Assembly: GCF_007896435.1 (NCBI RefSeq) | Contig: NZ_VCBL01000001.1 | Span: forward strand, 1,625,857 to 1,689,856 | Reading direction: 5' to 3' | Length of the DNA: 64,000 nucleotides | Source of the DNA: Rummeliibacillus suwonensis | GTDB lineage: Bacteria; Bacillota; Bacilli; Bacillales_A; Planococcaceae | Shown: positions 45,801 to 54,769 of the stretch, one piece after another | Layout: each line of letters begins with the position of its first letter | Numbering within the stretch: position 1 is the first letter of the stretch | Notes under the pieces: model-generated | What the model was told of the DNA's origin: nothing | The model's database searches: none | What the model saw: the letters and a program-made list of their open reading frames with translations, nothing else | Program-made: the position numbers and the translations under genes

Positions 45801-47009
45801 TTAATCTTCTTTTTTCCAATCTTCCAACTCATACTCCAAAGCTTTATCATCTGTATACCTATTGTAACGTTTTTTAAATAAATAAAATAAATGTGTGACC
45901 AAAACTTTTAAAACTGCATAACCAGGGATTCCTAGAATAACTCCTGGAACACCAAATATAGAACCAGCTGTTAATAGGACAAAAATAATCGTAATCGGAT
46001 GTACATGCAGTGATTTCCCCATTATTTGAGGTGAGATGAATTTTCCTTCCACAAACTGTACGATTGTCCATACGACCACAAGCTTTAATAACATAAGCGG
46101 TGCATTCACAATCGCTATGATCGCTGCAGGTGTAACGGCTATGATTGGTCCAAGATAAGGCACAACACTTGTGACCATTGCAAGTACCCCTAAAACAACC
46201 GCATAATCTAATCCAATGATTAAAAAACCTATTGTCACCATGATTCCAATGCAAATAGCAACTAAAATTTGGCCTTGTATATAACTACTAATTTGATGAT
46301 CAGCTTTGTGCAATACATAAGCAGTATCATCTCTCATACGTGGTGGAAGAAGGTTTAATGCGTATTTAGGTAACTTTTCTCCATCTTTTAAAAGGTAAAA
46401 CAAGATAAATGGTACTGTAACAATCGCTACAATTATACCTGTAAGGGTAGAAATAAAACCCGTAATCCCTGATGCGATTCCGGTTCCCAATCCTTTAGCA
46501 GCACCTTTAACTGTACTATTCAACTGATTCGAAATATTATTTAATACTTGATTTAAATTGAAATTATACTTAGCTAAAGTTTCACCAAAACTTGAAGTTT
46601 CTATTAGATTCTGCACAGAATGAACAACTTGCATAAAATAATTAGGAAATTCTTGTATTAGGTTCATGAATTGCTCTTTTAAAAACGGGAAGATAAGTGT
46701 CACGAACAAAGAGATAATCCCAATCCCAGCAATATAAATAATAAGTATTGCCCAGATCTTAGGAATTTTCCATTTCATCAATAAATGCAATACTGGTCTT
46801 AGTAAATAATACAAAATCAACGCTAGTATAACTGGTAAAACAACGGTTCTCAAAAAAACGACAATTGGATAAAAGATAAAGGAAATTTTGTCATAAACAA
46901 AAATAATACATCCCACTAATAATAATGTAATTAACCCAAACAACAAATTTTTGCCACCCAGAAACTGGATAAACCTTGTTGTAAAGAATGATCTTTTTTC
47001 TGGTTGCAA
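45801..47009 (-). CDS. AI-2E family transporter (YtvI/YueF-like membrane protein)
   Basis: The 402-residue membrane protein has about eight hydrophobic segments and the family block DHQISSYIQGQILVA and YAVVLGVLAMVTSVVPYLG. Members include Na+/H+ antiporters and proposed AI-2 exporters; the substrate here is unknown. The start is TTG at 47009, with GAGGGGG seven bases upstream. It follows the LCP gene on the same strand after a 69-base gap and may share its transcript. Confidence 0.88.
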   Translation of the reverse strand: MQPEKRSFFTTRFIQFLGGKNLLFGLITLLLVGCIIFVYDKISFIFYPIVVFLRTVVLPVILALILYYLLRPVLHLLMKWKIPKIWAILIIYIAGIGIISLFVTLIFPFLKEQFMNLIQEFPNYFMQVVHSVQNLIETSSFGETLAKYNFNLNQVLNNISNQLNSTVKGAAKGLGTGIASGITGFISTLTGIIVAIVTVPFILFYLLKDGEKLPKYALNLLPPRMRDDTAYVLHKADHQISSYIQGQILVAICIGIMVTIGFLIIGLDYAVVLGVLAMVTSVVPYLGPIIAVTPAAIIAIVNAPLMLLKLVVVWTIVQFVEGKFISPQIMGKSLHVHPITIIFVLLTAGSIFGVPGVILGIPGYAVLKVLVTHLFYLFKKRYNRYTDDKALEYELEDWKKED

Positions 47010-47078
47010 TGAATTTCCCCCTCTTTTATACTAAAAAATCTTCTGAATCTTTCTTACTATTGCCATTATACTCCCCTA

Positions 47079-48023
47079 TTACGGATTAGAACCAAGAAAT
47101 TTCTCTAACGCTTTTTTATTTTGATCCACATTAATATCAAGTACTGAACCAGCCTGTGGATAGTATCCATAATTATAGCTATGTTCAACAGGAATCGTTA
47201 GACGATGAATAGAAAGATTTCCTTCCTTTATAGCCGTAAACAGATAGCCTAATTCTTGACTATTTGTCATATCAGTTTGTACATAGCCTTGAATTGCCCC
47301 TAAAAGCTTCGGATAATTTTTAAAATTGCTTGGTGAGAATGCCTCTTTTTTTAAGGCTTCTAGCGCTTTTTGTTGTCGATCCACACGTCCAAAATCTCCA
47401 AGATTATCATGGCGGAAACGTGCAAAGCCTAACAACTCTTTCCCATTAAGTTTTTGTTTTCCTTTTTTCAAGCTAACACCAATGTTTTGTGACATATCGT
47501 GATCGACATAGACTTCTACCCCATTTGGTGCAACGATATCCACTAGTTTTTCAAAGCTTTTAAAGTCAATCAATGCATAATGGTTTATTTCAACATCAAA
47601 TGTGTTTTGCAATGTATCTTTTAATAACTGCACGCCATCTAAATAATAGGCCGTGTTGAGCTTATATGATTGATAACCAGGGATATTTGCGTAAATATCA
47701 CGCATGAAAGAAACCATTTTAATATCATTCGTATCTTTGTCCCAAGATACTAAAATCATAGAATCTGTTCGAGATTTCTTTTCACCCCTAGAGTCTACAC
47801 CTAATAGTAAGATATTCTCTATATTCGACTTTGTTTGTGTATCACCTTTAAATTGTTCTGTTTTTTGAACAGTGTTAGATGCTAGTTTTTGGCCTTCTTT
47901 ATATTGAGTATATGAGTAAATAATAGCCGTAATTGCCAGTAGAATAAGTATAGTAAAGAAGACACGTCCTTTTCTTAACTTTCTTTTTTTCTTACGGACA
48001 TATGAATGACGACTTTCGTCCAT
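47079..48023 (-). CDS. LytR-CpsA-Psr family protein (second in window)
   Basis: The 314-residue protein has a very basic start (KKKRKLRKGR), one membrane segment at about 22-40 and an extracellular LCP domain. Motifs are LLLGVDSRGEKKSRTDSMI, RDIYANIP and DFGRVDRQQ. It likely joins glycopolymers to peptidoglycan. ATG at 48023 is used because GGGAG lies eight bases upstream. It is far from polymer genes, unlike the copy at 21776. Confidence 0.9.
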   Translation of the reverse strand: MDESRHSYVRKKKRKLRKGRVFFTILILLAITAIIYSYTQYKEGQKLASNTVQKTEQFKGDTQTKSNIENILLLGVDSRGEKKSRTDSMILVSWDKDTNDIKMVSFMRDIYANIPGYQSYKLNTAYYLDGVQLLKDTLQNTFDVEINHYALIDFKSFEKLVDIVAPNGVEVYVDHDMSQNIGVSLKKGKQKLNGKELLGFARFRHDNLGDFGRVDRQQKALEALKKEAFSPSNFKNYPKLLGAIQGYVQTDMTNSQELGYLFTAIKEGNLSIHRLTIPVEHSYNYGYYPQAGSVLDINVDQNKKALEKFLGSNP

Positions 48024-48145
48024 ATGAATTTCTCCCTTCAACACTTCTTTTTTTCTAAGAAGTTATCGTGTAAACTACATAATAGTTGTAGAAACTATTC
48101 TACGCAAGTAAAATGGACAAAATAGACTTAAGGAGGTCAACTAAA

Positions 48146-48676
48146 TTGACAGAAACAACTCTTTCAACTGCTACATTTGCTGGTGGATGCTTTTGGTGTA
48201 TGGTCAAACCATTTGTCGAATGGGATGGTATCCATAGTGTCACCTCTGGTTATATGGGCGGACATTTAAAAAATCCTACATATGAAGACGTAAAAAAAGG
48301 CACCTCAGGTCATGTAGAAGTTGTCCAAATCCTATTCGATGAAAAAGTTTTTCCATATGAAAAATTATTGGATCTCTTCTGGCAACAAATCGATCCCACT
48401 GATGATGGTGGCCAATTCCAAGATCGTGGCAGCAATTATCGAGCAGCTATCTTCTATCATTCTGAACAACAAAAAATTGTAGCCGAAAAGTCTAAACAAA
48501 ATTTAGCTAACAGCGGTCGATTCAAGAAGCCTATTGTTACAGAAGTCCGAGCCGCTACAGCTTTCTATCCAGCAGAAGGTTATCATCAAGATTTTTATAA
48601 AAAGAACCCTGAACACTATAAGCAAGATCGTGCTGCATCTGGTAGAGATGAGTTTATACAAAAAAATTGGAAGTAG
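48146..48676 (+). CDS. msrA: Peptide methionine-S-sulfoxide reductase
   Basis: The 176-residue cytoplasmic repair enzyme reduces Met-S-sulfoxide. The catalytic Cys lies in FAGGCFWCM, and TSGYMGGH, GHVEVVQ and the Asp/Gln segment DGGQFQDRGSNYR are conserved. TTG at 48146 is chosen because AAGGAGGT lies nine bases upstream. There is no MsrB domain or neighbour. Confidence 0.96.
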   Translation: MTETTLSTATFAGGCFWCMVKPFVEWDGIHSVTSGYMGGHLKNPTYEDVKKGTSGHVEVVQILFDEKVFPYEKLLDLFWQQIDPTDDGGQFQDRGSNYRAAIFYHSEQQKIVAEKSKQNLANSGRFKKPIVTEVRAATAFYPAEGYHQDFYKKNPEHYKQDRAASGRDEFIQKNWK

Positions 48677-48875
48677 AAAACACAAATAACCTATTCGATT
48701 TGAATCAAACAAAGCTATATTCGATTCATATGTATAGACGCTTGATAGATGAATAAGATGCATTAAAAGGAGCATAACCTAAAACCTATTTTTATTCATT
48801 TTTTTGCAAAAATACTTGCCATTCTTTCGAAACATGAAATAATAAAAATAGAAAATGATATAAGGAGGGAAATCG

Positions 48876-49781
48876 TTGGATTTGTTTTTCATTATTTTGC
48901 CCGTATTAATCGTGTTTTTGATCGGTTATATCGGACAAAGAATCATCGATTTTGACATCAAAACGATTTCTACAGTTTCGTTGTATTTAATGTCACCTTT
49001 TCTTGCTTTTCGTACATTCTATACAACTGCATTAACAATGGATTATTTATACATATGTTTGTTCGCAATCCTTTTAATTATTGTTTTATTTATCATTACA
49101 TGGATTTGGGCTCGTTTTTTAAAGGCGGAGCGTTCTGAAGTTTCAGCAATGATGCTTGGTGCGGTCTTTATGAACAGCGGTAATTATGGCGCACCAGTCG
49201 TATTATTTGCGCTTGGCTCTCCAGGATTTCATATTGCTGTCATCATTATGGTATTGCATTCATTGTTTATGAACTCACTGGGTATTTTCTTTGCAGCCAT
49301 TGGAGGAAAAGGAAAAGCAACGGTCAAACAAGCGTTCAAAAATGTCCTTCACATGCCTGTATTACATGCTTCCATCATTGGGATATTCCTTCAGCTCATT
49401 CATGTGCATGTCCCAAAGCCAGTGATGAATGGGGTTGATTTAGTAGCTGATGCTTCTATTCCTCTTGTTATGCTTGTATTAGGGATGCAACTTGCAGCTA
49501 TTTCCAAAACGCGTGTTAAATATCGCTTTGTCACAGCGGTAAGTATTATTCGTATTATTTTATCGCCACTCGCAGCAGTAGCCATTCTTTGGTTTATGCC
49601 TCTTAGTGATTTGATTAAATCCGTTTTAATTATCCAAGCAGCTATGCCTGCAGCGGCAAACACAACTATGCTCGCTTTACAATTTGATACAGAACCAGAT
49701 TTAGTGTCTTTCACAACATTCGTTACGACTATTATTAGTATTTTTAGCATTCCGATCGTCATGCATTTTATAGGGATTTAA
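48876..49781 (+). CDS. AEC (auxin efflux carrier) family transporter
   Basis: The 301-residue membrane protein has about ten hydrophobic segments in two halves. The AEC motif is seen in FMNSGNYGAPVVLFALG, and AAMPAAANTTMLALQFD lies in the second half. Family members carry malate or other organic acids, or auxin-like compounds. The start is TTG at 48876 with AGGAGGG upstream. It stands alone. Confidence 0.9.
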   Translation: MDLFFIILPVLIVFLIGYIGQRIIDFDIKTISTVSLYLMSPFLAFRTFYTTALTMDYLYICLFAILLIIVLFIITWIWARFLKAERSEVSAMMLGAVFMNSGNYGAPVVLFALGSPGFHIAVIIMVLHSLFMNSLGIFFAAIGGKGKATVKQAFKNVLHMPVLHASIIGIFLQLIHVHVPKPVMNGVDLVADASIPLVMLVLGMQLAAISKTRVKYRFVTAVSIIRIILSPLAAVAILWFMPLSDLIKSVLIIQAAMPAAANTTMLALQFDTEPDLVSFTTFVTTIISIFSIPIVMHFIGI

Positions 49782-49905
49782 AATGGATATTTTCTAAAAA
49801 GAGAAGATGTTATCGATCATATTAAGGATTTATATCGAATTTTATCGCATTTTCCAATCAGCACATTTGTAAAATTAATTTATATTTTAAAAGTGAGGTC
49901 TTTTG

Positions 49906-50811
49906 ATGAATAAGTTTCCTCCAGTTGTATTGCTTTTAATAGCAACCATATTATGGGGTGGCAATTTTGTAATAGGAAAAGCCGTTGCCAATGATTTACC
50001 GCCATTTACATTAGCATTTTTTAGATGGTGTGTTGCACTAATCATATTCCTACCGATTATTTATACATCACTGAAACGCGAATGGTCGCAAATCAAAAAG
50101 CATTGGGCCATTATATTGGCATTAGGTTTTACGGGTATCGCAGGTTTCAACACACTTATCTACATTTCTTTGCATTATACTACTTCGATCAATGCTTCTT
50201 TGATGAATATGTTGACACCTGTCATTATTTACATGCTTTCATTTCTTTTCCTTCATGAAAGATTGAATCGCAATCAAATCATTGGTACAGCTATTTCTTT
50301 TATTGGAGTCATAACGATTATTTCAAATGGATCTTTAGAAGTACTCCGTCACTTTAGGTTCAATAAAGGTGATTTGATTGTCATTATTGCTTTAGTTTTG
50401 TGGAGTGTTTATTCATTATTAGTCAAGCAATATGCAAAAGAACTGCCAGGACATTCAACATTTTTTGTATCTATTGCAGTAGGTATCGTTATGCTTCTAC
50501 CATTTTATATCTATGAAACTTTAACAACTACAATGGTTGTTCATTGGTCGGCTACTTCTATTTTCGCTATTCTTTATACAGGGATTTTGGCCTCTATCGT
50601 TGCTTTTATTGCATGGAATACTGGTGTAGTCAAATTAGGGACAAATCGTGCCGGTATTTATTTGAACTTAATCCCTGTATTCGCATCTATCTTTGCCGTT
50701 ATTTTTATAGGAGAAAAAATCGTATTGTCACAAGTCGTTGGTGGCCTTTTAGTTCTAATGGGCGTCTATTGGACAGGTCGTAAGATTGCTAAGAAAAAAC
50801 AAATAAAGTGA
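49906..50811 (+). CDS. EamA/DMT family permease
   Basis: The 301-residue protein has ten predicted helices in two EamA repeats (starts ATILWGGNFVIGKAVA and ALVLWSVYSLLVKQYA). The last helix is followed by a basic tail ending KKKQIK. The substrate is unknown, probably an amino acid or metabolite exporter. ATG at 49906 has GAGG seven bases upstream. The last codons and TGA stop lie inside the left end of family 1 copy J. Confidence 0.9.
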   Translation: MNKFPPVVLLLIATILWGGNFVIGKAVANDLPPFTLAFFRWCVALIIFLPIIYTSLKREWSQIKKHWAIILALGFTGIAGFNTLIYISLHYTTSINASLMNMLTPVIIYMLSFLFLHERLNRNQIIGTAISFIGVITIISNGSLEVLRHFRFNKGDLIVIIALVLWSVYSLLVKQYAKELPGHSTFFVSIAVGIVMLLPFYIYETLTTTMVVHWSATSIFAILYTGILASIVAFIAWNTGVVKLGTNRAGIYLNLIPVFASIFAVIFIGEKIVLSQVVGGLLVLMGVYWTGRKIAKKKQIK

Positions 50812-51021
50812 AGCTTCCATCAGTGTGGTTTTCTTCATCCCCCACTGAACTAGAGGAACTCAGGTTAAAGGCGCCACGTCCTGTGGCAACACCTGAGTGA
50901 CCAACATCCTGTTGGCCCGAACCAGTCGGGCGCATGCGGCAGTTTGATCCCCCACCTACCTTTCTCATTTCTCTCTAAACCTTGAGGTGGGGGGTCTTAC
51001 TGCCCATTAACGCGGGATAAA
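50803..51021 (+). repeat. Family 1 structured repeat, copy J (full-length reference)
   Basis: A 219-bp copy bounded by ATAAA at both ends. In order it has the left end, a hairpin around a TTTTCTTCAT-type loop, and then the core hairpins GCCAC/GTGGC, CCAAC/GTTGG and CCCGA/TCGGG, each with a five-base loop. A long CCCCCACCT/AGGTGGGGG hairpin and the right end follow. It overlaps the EamA stop codon. Confidence 0.9.
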
Positions 51022-51303
51022 TTAATCTATTTATCAATCTTTAGAATTTCTCATAGTTGTAATGGGCCTCATTTCCTTAAAAGGAAAATCAGCAAGAAAC
51101 AGTTTCAAATTCATATTCAAATCGCCCTTTCTGTATGTTAGTTTAGTCGCTGAACATTAGAAGAAAAGGACGATTTTTTTGCATTCTTTTTTATAGATCA
51201 ATTTTCATAAGTGATTGCTCCCATCCTCCTTCATCAATACGCCTAATCTTTTCACTTGAATATGTATATATGTAAATATCTTTTGCATATATTTACATAG
51301 ATG

Positions 51304-51564
51304 AATCAATTTCATAATGTAAAATTCAGATAAAAAACACGAACATTTTAAATCAACATGAACATTGATATTCAGAATTTTTGTTCCGCTCCAGACGGCG
51401 CTTTCCACGGGCTTGGCTTCAATCTCCTCGTCACTACGTTCCTGCGGGGCTTTCAGCTCAAGCTTTTCCCGTAGGAGTCGCCGTCCTCCTCTCCACAACT
51501 ATCAAAATTAGTTATTATCAAATGTTCGTATTTTTTAAGAAGAAAATGATTTATGAAATTGATT
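51304..51564. mobile_element. Family 3 MITE-like element, copy 1
   Basis: A 261-bp element ending in AATCAATTTCATAA and its complement. The GC-rich centre (CCAGACGGCGCTTTCCACGG to CCCGTAGGAGTCGCCGTC) is a known style of Bacillales palindromic repeat. It matches the copy at 54184 in reverse orientation. Confidence 0.85.
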
Positions 51565-51752
51565 CAGATATTAATGATTGAAAATTCCATTTACTTCCCT
51601 ATTTACCTACTTCTTAATTAGAAACTTCTTCTCATAAAAATCATTTTTCTTCATTTAAAACTATTACAAAAGTATTCATTTTAAAAATGTTACAAACTTT
51701 ACTTGTATTTGTAACATTCGTAATATATATTGTACTCAAGGAGGAATTCTTT

Positions 51753-52577
51753 ATGAAAAACAAGTCCATTATTTCATTGTCCTTAACTGCTACTCTTGCC
51801 TTTGGAACGATTTCATCTATCATTTTGCCAAGTCATACAGCAGCAATCTCAAATATTTCAAATGTTACAAAAAATACGCAAACTTCTACATATAAAACGG
51901 CATCATTGAAATCATTTAAATTAGTTCAGTCAAATCATTCCGTAAAAATATATCGCAAAGCTTCAACAAAGAGTGGTGTTATGGATTCAGTAAAAAACAA
52001 TCAAGGTGTAGTTGTTTTAAAGAAACTTAATAATGGTTGGTCAAAAATTTCTTTACAATTTTCAACTGGCTATATTCCTTCAAAATACTTACAAAGTGCA
52101 AAAGCAAATGCAAAAACACCATATGCTATGAATACAAATAAAACTTATTCGTACTATTCACCTGGAAACAAAGGCTCTGGTTTTAGTACATTATACAAAG
52201 CTAAATTTAAAACGGTCTTCTCTTCTGATAAAACATTGACTAATTTTTGGTATTTAAACGCTGAACCCGATCCATATGGAAGAATGGAATACGAAACCTC
52301 AAAAGGACTTTTTACAGGATATAAAGATGTTGGGATTGCTGAATTAGCTATCAAATACCCAGTTAAACTGAATAAAACTTGGAAAGGACTAGACGGTCAA
52401 ACACTTAAAATCGTTGCTACGAATAAAAAGCTCAAAATAAAGGCTGGTACTTTTAAAAACGTCATTGTTGTCAGAGATAGTAAAGGTAAAACTTATTCCT
52501 ACTATGCACCTAAAGTAGGTCTCATCAAGCAAACTTTTAAGGGTAAAACTTTTACAGAACTTTCATCAATCAAGTGA
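51753..52577 (+). CDS. Secreted protein with bacterial SH3 domain
   Basis: The 274-residue protein has a Sec signal peptide (KKN-hydrophobic stretch to about residue 29, AAIS after it). An SH3b domain follows at about 50-115 (VKIYRKASTKSGVMDSVK, GWSKISLQFSTGYIPSKYL), and then a C-terminal beta-rich domain of about 150 residues, rich in Lys and Tyr. SH3b domains often bind the cell wall. AAGGAGGA lies eight bases before ATG. It lies inside the inverted family 3 pair. Confidence 0.82.
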   Translation: MKNKSIISLSLTATLAFGTISSIILPSHTAAISNISNVTKNTQTSTYKTASLKSFKLVQSNHSVKIYRKASTKSGVMDSVKNNQGVVVLKKLNNGWSKISLQFSTGYIPSKYLQSAKANAKTPYAMNTNKTYSYYSPGNKGSGFSTLYKAKFKTVFSSDKTLTNFWYLNAEPDPYGRMEYETSKGLFTGYKDVGIAELAIKYPVKLNKTWKGLDGQTLKIVATNKKLKIKAGTFKNVIVVRDSKGKTYSYYAPKVGLIKQTFKGKTFTELSSIK

Positions 52578-52585
52578 GAATTTTA

Positions 52586-52614
52586 ACAGAGGGGATTTTC
52601 TATACCCCCTCTGT
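52586..52614 (+). terminator. Hairpin after the SH3 protein gene
   Basis: ACAGAGGGG pairs with CCCCTCTGT around a ten-base loop, directly after the stop. It lacks a good T run, so it may be an mRNA-end stabiliser rather than a full terminator. Confidence 0.6.
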
Positions 52615-52785
52615 CTAGTGTTCGTTGAATGAGGCAAACTTTTACTGGCGATCGCTCCTCTCTTTATGCTTTCTTATCTATTTCTTGAAACGGAATGCTT
52701 ACTTTGCTTGCTATTGCGAGGGCAAATCATAATTCACGAGGACCCTTCAGTAAAATTCTTAAACATTCCATATCAGTATATAAAC

Positions 52786-52818
52786 AGTTGGTCATGCTGT
52801 TTTTGACCAACTTTTTTG
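52786..52818 (+). terminator. Second downstream terminator
   Basis: AGTTGGTCA and TGACCAACT form a stem followed by TTTTTT, about 90 bases before the DHH gene. It ends read-through from the SH3 gene. The bases between 52615 and 52785 hold no feature I recognise. Confidence 0.82.
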
Positions 52819-52912
52819 GGATGAACAAATTTGTTTTGGTATACAATAATCGTTCGATGAAAAATAATGTTATAATGTATATCTATGTTTGATATGAAAG
52901 GCGTTGAAATAC

Positions 52913-53974
52913 TTGAATTTAAAAAAATTATCCCAAAAATTACAAAATTATGAGCATATCCATTTAATCACTCATACAGATTTGGATGGTGTAGGTCCAT
53001 CTATTGTCTTACGTGCATATGGTATTACACATTCTCCGTACTATGTTGAAACACGAAAGGTGGATGAAGCTGTACAAGCTCGTCTAGCTGAATTGAACGA
53101 CCATGAATTATTAATCATAACAGATTTGAGTGTAAACGAAGAAACAGCAGAAATGATTGAAAAAGTGAATCAAAAACCTGATGATCGTTCTGTTGTTTTA
53201 ATGGATCACCACGCATCAGCTATCGCTTTAAATAAGTATGAGTGGGCAACCGTTCTTCCAACTCTAAATAATATTAAAATGTCTGCAACAACCTTAATTT
53301 TTAAAGCATTAAAAGACGCTGAATATGAATTATCCCCTATTTTTCATTCTGTAGACGAAGAAGAGGCTGAAACTGAAAAGACGCCTGAATATACAGTTCT
53401 TGAAAAAGAAACCTTTTTTGATCGTTTAGCACATTTAGTAGAAGATATTCGATTATACGACACTTGGGATTGGAATGTTCTTTCGATTCAAGAGGCTACC
53501 GATCTAAATACTATTTTCTATGCAAGACGCCGACATGATTTTATCCATGCAAGATTGGATTATATCTTAACTGGTCAATTCTTCACACCGGAAGATGCTA
53601 CCTATCTTGAATTTTCAAAAGAGGAATTGCGCAAGGTATTAAAGAAAAAAACAAAACAAATGGTGATCGTACCCAATTTTCATTTAAAAGGTCATGATGC
53701 ACCTTTAAATATTGGTGTTGTTGAGACAGACTCTTATTTTAGCGAATTAGGCAATCACTTGGCAGAGAAATTTGCTGAAGAAATTGATGTAGTATTTATC
53801 ATTAGCCTTGTTAAAAATCGAGTCTCACTCCGTTCAATCGGTGATGCTATTAATTTAGCTGAAATCGCTAAAGCTTATAATGGTGGTGGACATCCAAACG
53901 CATCTGGTTGTGATCTTTCTGAATTAGGGACAGAATTCTTACAAGCAGTGTTAGAAGCAAGTAAGAATAAATAA
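52913..53974 (+). CDS. DHH family phosphoesterase (NrnA-like group)
   Basis: The 353-residue protein has the DHH domain motifs HTDLDGVGPS, IITDLSV and LMDHHAS, which bind Mn2+. A C-terminal DHHA1 substrate domain ends in GGGHPNASGC. Such enzymes degrade short oligonucleotides, pAp or cyclic dinucleotide products. A 40-residue acidic insertion (EEEAETEKTPEY) is notable. TTG at 52913 fits an AAAGG site 11 bases upstream better than TTG 52904, only two bases from it. A TATAAT lies at about 52871. Confidence 0.85.
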   Translation: MNLKKLSQKLQNYEHIHLITHTDLDGVGPSIVLRAYGITHSPYYVETRKVDEAVQARLAELNDHELLIITDLSVNEETAEMIEKVNQKPDDRSVVLMDHHASAIALNKYEWATVLPTLNNIKMSATTLIFKALKDAEYELSPIFHSVDEEEAETEKTPEYTVLEKETFFDRLAHLVEDIRLYDTWDWNVLSIQEATDLNTIFYARRRHDFIHARLDYILTGQFFTPEDATYLEFSKEELRKVLKKKTKQMVIVPNFHLKGHDAPLNIGVVETDSYFSELGNHLAEKFAEEIDVVFIISLVKNRVSLRSIGDAINLAEIAKAYNGGGHPNASGCDLSELGTEFLQAVLEASKNK

Positions 53975-54059
53975 TAGGTGATTTCACAGTAAACGACTAC
54001 AGCGATTTGTTTGAAATGTAGTTTGCTCAAAATTTATTTTGCAAAGAGACCTTTAAAAC

Positions 54060-54112
54060 GCAAGACTCCCAAAATTAGCCTTTTAGCCTTTTTAGGAGTC
54101 TTGTTTTTTTAT
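54060..54112 (+). terminator. Terminator after the DHH gene
   Basis: CAAGACTCC pairs with GGAGTCTTG, followed by eight T, about 85 bases after the stop. Confidence 0.9.
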
Positions 54113-54183
54113 TCCAACTTCACATGATGAAGACGATTTCATCAATGATTGCCGGACTTTTTTTATTTTTTTAGATATTATTG

Positions 54184-54445
54184 AATCAATTTCACAAATC
54201 ATTTTCTTTTTAAAAAATACGAACATTTAAGAATAACTAATTTTGATAGTTGTGGAGCGGAAGACGGCGACTCCTACGGGAAAAGCTTGAGCTGAAAGCC
54301 CCGCAGGAACGTAGTGACGAGGAGATTGAAGCCAAGCCCGTGGAAAGCGCCGTCTGGAGCGGAACAAAAACTTCTGAATATTAATGTTCATGTTGATTCG
54401 AAACGTTCGTGTTTTTCATCTAAATTTTGCATTATGAAATTGATT
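54184..54445. mobile_element. Family 3 MITE-like element, copy 2
   Basis: A 262-bp element with AATCAATTTCA and ATTATGAAATTGATT ends and the GC-rich palindromic centre. It is inverted relative to the copy at 51304, so the two bracket 2.6 kb holding the SH3 and DHH genes. Confidence 0.85.
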
Positions 54446-54589
54446 CTATTTTACTTTTTAATAAAAAATATTAGAAAATTTTGATTTTTAAGTAGAAAAA
54501 ACAGTATCATTCTTATTATATTAAAAATATTTTAATATTTTTAAAAAAAATTGTGGATTATTGTGATCATTTTGTGTAAAAATATAAGT

Positions 54590-54603
54590 AGAAACCGTTT
54601 ACA
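54590..54603. promoter_or_regulatory. Candidate catabolite-responsive element (cre)
   Basis: AGAAACCGTTTACA fits the CcpA consensus TGWAANCGNTNWCA at all but the first position. It lies 167 bases upstream of the CoA-transferase start, so carbon catabolite control of that gene is likely. A TATGAT that could be the -10 follows at 54609. Confidence 0.65.
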
Positions 54604-54769
54604 TTTTGTATGATAGTGTTTCGTCTAATATTAACTTTACCCATCTTACTTATCAGTAAAATGATCAGTACATGTAGACCGACTGAATTTCCTTCTAGCA
54701 AATTCATGTTATCTAAAAAGCTGTAGGATGAAGTTAAAACATTTAATTGTTTCACTTAGGGGGATGAAA

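Noticed and set aside
45596..45850. 84-residue minus-strand frame downstream of the AI-2E family gene
   Set aside because: It overlaps the end of the real gene and runs through its terminator hairpin, with no ribosome binding site.
51205..51498. 97-residue minus-strand frame
   Set aside because: It is mostly the GC-rich centre of a family 3 element read through. The same phrase appears in the other copy, so it reflects repeat DNA and not a gene.
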